A stretch of 8,595 nt of DNA from Paracoccaceae bacterium. GTDB lineage: Bacteria; Pseudomonadota; Alphaproteobacteria; Rhodobacterales; Rhodobacteraceae. The notes under the pieces were generated by a model. The model did not search any database, was not told the origin of the DNA, and worked only from the letters and a program-made list of their open reading frames with translations. The stretch covers positions 16,043 to 24,637 of the forward strand of contig JAESQH010000149.1 in assembly GCA_016765235.1 (NCBI GenBank), in the 5' to 3' direction. Positions 5,967-8,595 of the stretch are shown in pieces. The position numbers were made by a program, and so were the translations under genes. Every line of letters starts with the position of its first letter. Within the stretch, counting starts at the first letter, position 1.

Positions 5967-6839
5967 TTAAGCCCGAACGAGCTTCTCGTAGCTTTCCGCG
6001 ATGTCGCGCGCGATGTCACCAACCGTGAATTTGTGGTCGCCAATCTGGCCTACAGGCGTTACCTCGGCGGCAGTGCCGGTCAGCCAGCATTGCTCGAAAT
6101 CACCCAGTTCATCGGGCATGATGTGGCGTTCAATCACTTCGATACCTTTGTCCTTCAGCATCCCGATAACCGTCTGACGGGTGATGCCATTCAGGAAGGC
6201 ATCGGGGATCGGCGTGTGCACGGCGCCATCTTTAACGAAGAAGATGTTGGCCCCCGTCGCCTCTGCCACGTAACCGCGGTAATCATACATTAATGCATCG
6301 GAACAGCCCTTCGCCTCGGCTGCGTGCTTGGACATGGTGCAGATCATGTAGAGACCGGCGGCCTTGGCAAAACACGGAATCGTTGCGGGATCAGGGCGCT
6401 TCCACTTGGAAATATCCAGCTTCGCACCATCAAATTTCGCATCGCCGTAATACGCGCCCCACGCCCAAACGGCCACAGCCATATGGACAGGATTATTCGC
6501 AGAAGCGACACCCATATCCTGACCAGACCCGCGCCATGCAACTACGCGAACATAGGCGTCGGACAGGCCGCTAGCCCCCAACGCGACGGCCTTGGCATCT
6601 TCGATCTCGTCGACCGTATACGGGATCGGAATGTCCATGTATTCGCCGGATTTTAGCAAGCGCACAGAATGCTCGCGGCTTTTGAAAATCTTGCCGTTGT
6701 AACAGCGCTCGCCCTCAAAAACGGAGGAGCCGTAATGCAGCGCATGTGTCAACACATGGACCTTCGCATCGCGCCACGGGATCAACTCTCCGTCCATCCA
6801 GATGGTTCCGTCACGATCGTCGTAGGGGGCTCCGGCCAT
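5967..6839 (-). CDS. ilvE: Branched-chain amino-acid aminotransferase
   Basis: A fold-type IV pyridoxal-phosphate enzyme of the cytoplasm that transfers the amino group between glutamate and the keto acids of leucine, isoleucine and valine, in synthesis or breakdown. The 290-residue length fits alphaproteobacterial members. The Schiff-base lysine is K159 in CFAKAAGLYM, and the E193 cofactor contact lies in VAEATGANIF; both positions agree with E. coli IlvE. LTGTAAEVTPV (253-263) supplies the phosphate-binding turn, and HYGSSVFEGERCY (35-47) is the usual N-terminal motif. ATG at 6839 is preceded by AAGGA (TCCTT at 6847-6851) at 7 bases. The gene is divergent from petP and ends in an intrinsic terminator, so it is monocistronic. 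Related D-amino-acid aminotransferases are a less likely reading. Confidence 0.93.
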   Translation of the reverse strand: MAGAPYDDRDGTIWMDGELIPWRDAKVHVLTHALHYGSSVFEGERCYNGKIFKSREHSVRLLKSGEYMDIPIPYTVDEIEDAKAVALGASGLSDAYVRVVAWRGSGQDMGVASANNPVHMAVAVWAWGAYYGDAKFDGAKLDISKWKRPDPATIPCFAKAAGLYMICTMSKHAAEAKGCSDALMYDYRGYVAEATGANIFFVKDGAVHTPIPDAFLNGITRQTVIGMLKDKGIEVIERHIMPDELGDFEQCWLTGTAAEVTPVGQIGDHKFTVGDIARDIAESYEKLVRA

Positions 6840-6857
6840 TGTTCTATCCTTCGATAT

Positions 6858-6889
6858 TTGCGAATATTGCGCAAGGTGGCGAATATTCG
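6858..6889. promoter_or_regulatory. AT-rich repeats in the ilvE-petP divergent region
   Basis: The divergent region (6840-6993) contains the direct repeat GCGAATATT at 6860-6868 and 6879-6887, 19 bases apart. The left copy lies within an inverted repeat TTGCG (6858-6862) and CGCAA (6870-6874). The right copy forms a perfect 10-base palindrome CGAATATTCG (6880-6889). Two spaced, symmetric sites next to a MarR-family gene are what an autoregulatory operator would look like, and they sit just upstream of ilvE. No factor can be named from sequence alone. Confidence 0.4.
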
Positions 6890-6932
6890 ACAGTTTATTT
6901 CGTTATTTCCTCGTTTTGCTAACAAATGATTC

Positions 6933-6961
6933 TTGGAAAGTCAACAAGACTGACATAAACT
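6933..6961 (+). promoter_or_regulatory. Weak candidate promoter for petP-petR
   Basis: TTGGAA (6933-6938) and TAAACT (6956-6961) are 17 bases apart, each matching consensus at 4 of 6 positions, and would start transcription about 25 bases before the petP ATG. The match is modest and other promoters are possible. Confidence 0.3.
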
Positions 6962-6993
6962 GTGAACAAGCAAATCAGGTTGAGGAAAAACCC

Positions 6994-7506
6994 ATGCAAA
7001 GAAACCGTTTAGCGCGCCAGCCCGGTCGATCCGAGCAGTTGTTGTTCCTGACCGACGATCAGTTGCGGCAAGGAATCGAGCTGATGTTCTTCGCCTATCG
7101 CGGCTTTACCGCCGATCCTGATTTGATTCTGGAGAATTACGCCTACGGGCGAGCGCACCACCGCGCGATCCATTTCATCAATCGCAAGCAAGGGCTGACG
7201 GTTAACGAATTGTTAGACATTATGGGTGTGACCAAACAATCCCTTAACCGCGTGTTAAGACAATTGGTAGAAGATGGGTTGGTGGACAGCCGTGTCGGCA
7301 AGCAAGACCGCCGCCAGCGGAACTTGTATCTGACCGAAACTGGCGAAACGTTGGAGTGGGAATTATCAGACGCGCAACGCAAACGGATGCGCAAAGCCTT
7401 TTCAAACGCGGGGCCGGAGGCTGTGCATGGCTTCCGTACCGTGCTGGAGCAAATGATCGACCCGAGCCTGCGCGAAAAAGTATTAAACGCGGCGGATGTC
7501 CCATGA
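6994..7506 (+). CDS. petP: MarR-family transcriptional regulator, PetP-like
   Basis: A 170-residue winged-helix DNA-binding protein. The helix-turn-helix covers about residues 68-97 (LTVNELLDIMGVTKQSLNRVL), and the wing has the MarR-type GKQDRRQRNLYLTETG at 102-117, with D105 and the following arginines. Flanking helices at 21-65 and 118-165 would form the dimer interface. The start is set by GAGG (6982-6985) eight bases before ATG; an ATG at 6916 is open but lacks a ribosome site and would add low-complexity residues. It overlaps petR by ATGA. In Rhodobacter capsulatus a petP-petR pair of this type lies upstream of petABC and is needed for cytochrome bc1 expression. The name rests on this recalled pairing and on family, not on alignment. 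petABC is not in this window. Confidence 0.78.
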   Translation: MQRNRLARQPGRSEQLLFLTDDQLRQGIELMFFAYRGFTADPDLILENYAYGRAHHRAIHFINRKQGLTVNELLDIMGVTKQSLNRVLRQLVEDGLVDSRVGKQDRRQRNLYLTETGETLEWELSDAQRKRMRKAFSNAGPEAVHGFRTVLEQMIDPSLREKVLNAADVP

Positions 7507-8219
7507 TGCGGTCTCTCGATGAACACGGCGAAGCACATCTTCTGGTCGTTGATGACGATCAGCGCATCCGATTGTTATTGCAGAAATTTCTGGCGCGTAA
7601 CGGGTTCCTGGTAACCGGCGCACGCGATGCGGCCCACGCGCGGCGGCTGTTGGCCGGGCTGGAATTCGATATGTTAGTCATCGACATAATGATGCCGGGT
7701 GAGGATGGTTTTTCCCTAACGCAAGATTTGCGCCGTACTTTGACCACTCCGATCCTTTTGTTAACCGCACGGGGCGATGCTGATGACCGGATCAAGGGGC
7801 TTGAGATGGGGGCAGATGATTATCTGGCCAAACCGTTTGAGCCCAAAGAATTGCTGCTGCGCGTGAACGCCATTCTTCGGCGCGTGCCGAAAACGGATAT
7901 CGTTGTGGAGCCGCCAAAAACCCTGCAAATGGCCGATGTCAGATATGACGTGACCCGCAGCGAACTGTGGCGCGGCGATGAACGCATTCGCCTGACAGGA
8001 ACCGAAAACGCCTTGATGAAGATTTTCGCGGCTAACGCACACGAGGCCGTCACCCGTGAGAAATTGGTTAACGATTTGGGCAAGGGCGATGGGTCCGCGC
8101 AGGAACGGGCGATTGACGTGCAAATCACGCGGCTGCGGCGCAAGCTCGAAGCGAACCCCAAACAACCTCGATATTTACAGACAGTACGGGGTGCGGGCTA
8201 CATGCTCGCACCCGATTAA
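7503..8219 (+). CDS. petR: OmpR-type response regulator, PetR-like
   Basis: A 238-residue two-domain response regulator. The receiver domain (about 10-125) has the acidic residues D17 and D18, the phosphoacceptor D61 in LVIDIMMPGEDG, the switch threonine T88 in LLLTARGD and K110 in YLAKPFEP, so it looks phosphorylatable. The winged-helix output domain (about 140-236) ends in the usual IDVQITRLRRKLE and TVRGAGYML. The start is one of two tandem ATG codons (7503 and 7506); the first overlaps the petP stop as ATGA, which implies translational coupling. An open frame further upstream (from 7356) only overlaps petP. No histidine kinase is adjacent, so the cognate kinase is elsewhere or absent. Assignment to PetR comes from the pairing with the MarR gene; membership in the OmpR family is certain. 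Confidence 0.85.
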   Translation: MMRSLDEHGEAHLLVVDDDQRIRLLLQKFLARNGFLVTGARDAAHARRLLAGLEFDMLVIDIMMPGEDGFSLTQDLRRTLTTPILLLTARGDADDRIKGLEMGADDYLAKPFEPKELLLRVNAILRRVPKTDIVVEPPKTLQMADVRYDVTRSELWRGDERIRLTGTENALMKIFAANAHEAVTREKLVNDLGKGDGSAQERAIDVQITRLRRKLEANPKQPRYLQTVRGAGYMLAPD

Positions 8220-8235
8220 CGTTAAGGAATACCTA

Positions 8236-8445
8236 ATGGATACCAGAGATAGCAACGACGCGATCTTGGAGGATGGCGACACGGTGATGGTTATCAAAGA
8301 CCTGAAGGTCAAGGGCATGTCGAAAACGCTGAAACGCGGCTCGCAAATCAAGAATGTGCGACTGACGGGCAACCCTGATCAGGTGGAATGCCGGATCGGG
8401 AAGGCCACGATTGTCCTTAAAGCTTCGTTCATGAAGAAAGTTTAG
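8236..8445 (+). CDS. Small PhnA/YjdM C-terminal-domain protein
   Basis: A 69-residue protein whose residues 10-69 match the C-terminal domain of YjdM (formerly PhnA) of E. coli: LEDGDTVMVIKDLKVKG, then SKTLKRGSQIKNVRL, ending VLKASFMKKV. The N-terminal zinc ribbon with its CxxC pairs found in E. coli YjdM (about 111 residues) is absent, so this is a stand-alone domain. The link to phosphonate use is historical; the function is unknown. Start at ATG 8236 is supported by AAGGA (8224-8228) 7 bases upstream. It begins 16 bases after petR and is probably the third gene of the petP-petR transcript. The ribosome site begins within a 10-base palindrome TTAACGTTAA (8216-8225) that also contains the petR stop codon. 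Confidence 0.85.
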   Translation: MDTRDSNDAILEDGDTVMVIKDLKVKGMSKTLKRGSQIKNVRLTGNPDQVECRIGKATIVLKASFMKKV

Positions 8446-8498
8446 GACCGTCCCAATAATGAACCAACAAACGTAAGCAGCCAGTCACGATCGCCGAG

Positions 8499-8595
8499 CG
8501 GAGCGAGGCTTGGCCCAACCGAAGGGTGGGAGCGCTCCCGTCTGTTTTGAATTGATCAAAGATCAACCTCACCCGTTGGGCGTGGCCTCGCTCCG
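8499..8595. repeat. Nested imperfect palindrome, REP-like element, cut by right edge
   Basis: The last 97 bases hold nested inverted repeats: CGGAGCGAGGC (8499-8509) with GCCTCGCTCCG (8585-8595), an 11-base perfect match; GCCCAAC (8513-8519) with GTTGGGC (8575-8581); and GGGTG (8524-8528) with CACCC (8570-8574). Inside lie a 12-base palindrome GGGAGCGCTCCC (8528-8539) and a hairpin TTGATC-AAA-GATCAA (8552-8566). The outer arm reaches the last base of the window and may continue. No reading frame explains it. It could be a dispersed repeat, the end of a small mobile element, or a structured RNA at the end of the petP-petR transcript. I cannot show more than one copy from this window. Confidence 0.65.
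8514..8548 (+). terminator. Possible terminator of the petP-petR operon
   Basis: About 70 bases after the last gene, CCCAACC-GAA-GGGTGGG (8514-8530; 7-base-pair stem with one mismatch) and the overlapping GGGAGCGCTCCC (8528-8539) are followed by GTCTGTTTT. The T tract is short and imperfect, so termination is plausible but not clear. The sequence is embedded in the larger palindromic element. Confidence 0.3.

Noticed and set aside
7356..7502. A longer N-terminus for the response regulator reaching back into petP.
   Set aside because: The receiver domain is complete from the ATGATG at 7503; the extra residues are only the petP coding sequence read in another frame.
8513..8581. Resemblance to an integron attC site: GCCCAAC fits RYYYAAC and GTTGGGC fits GTTRRRY, 69 bases apart.
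   Set aside because: The complementarity continues outward for another 11 bases beyond both cores, which attC sites do not usually show. There is no cassette-like gene order and no integrase, and the inner arms do not show a clear L''/L' pair.

Overview
The window looks like ordinary chromosomal DNA from an alphaproteobacterium, most likely the Rhodobacterales/Roseobacter group. This rests on protein families and gene order, not on a database search: an rsfS-rlmH-gpmI-ctpA-rppH series on the minus strand, and ilvE divergent from a MarR-family gene plus response-regulator pair that resembles petP-petR of Rhodobacter capsulatus. All genes look intact apart from the one cut by the left edge. There are no tRNA or rRNA genes, IS elements, CRISPR arrays or phage genes, and no gap of 300 bases or more without a gene.

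Left part (1-4775). The C-terminal part of a DUF1285-family gene runs in from the left on the plus strand and meets rppH tail to tail, sharing the four bases TTAA so that the two stop codons overlap. On the minus strand, in transcription order, lie rsfS (ribosome silencing), rlmH (23S rRNA pseudouridine methylation), gpmI (glycolysis), ctpA (periplasmic C-terminal processing protease) and rppH (mRNA 5'-pyrophosphate removal). rsfS and rlmH are one base apart and ctpA and rppH four bases apart, so this is a ribosome/RNA/envelope housekeeping operon. The LytM/M23 (EnvC-type) gene that commonly lies just upstream of ctpA in alphaproteobacteria is missing; a 140-base gap with small palindromes takes its place.

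Middle (4776-6839). A good sigma-70-type promoter, a 5' hairpin palindrome and a strong but oddly placed Shine-Dalgarno sequence precede rsfS. Upstream is a stand-alone nucleoside hydrolase gene with its own promoter. A perfect 12-base palindrome of LacI-family operator type overlaps that promoter's -10 box. A clear intrinsic terminator separates it from ilvE, the branched-chain amino-acid aminotransferase.

Right part (6840-8595). The ilvE/petP divergent region carries AT-rich direct and inverted repeats. petP (MarR family), petR (OmpR-type response regulator) and a 69-residue PhnA/YjdM C-terminal-domain protein follow as a tight plus-strand operon; petP and petR overlap by ATGA. The window ends in a noncoding element of about 100 bases built from nested inverted repeats, the best candidate here for an undescribed dispersed repeat or structured RNA. 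I found no convincing novel multi-gene system; the points worth a second look are regulatory or structural.
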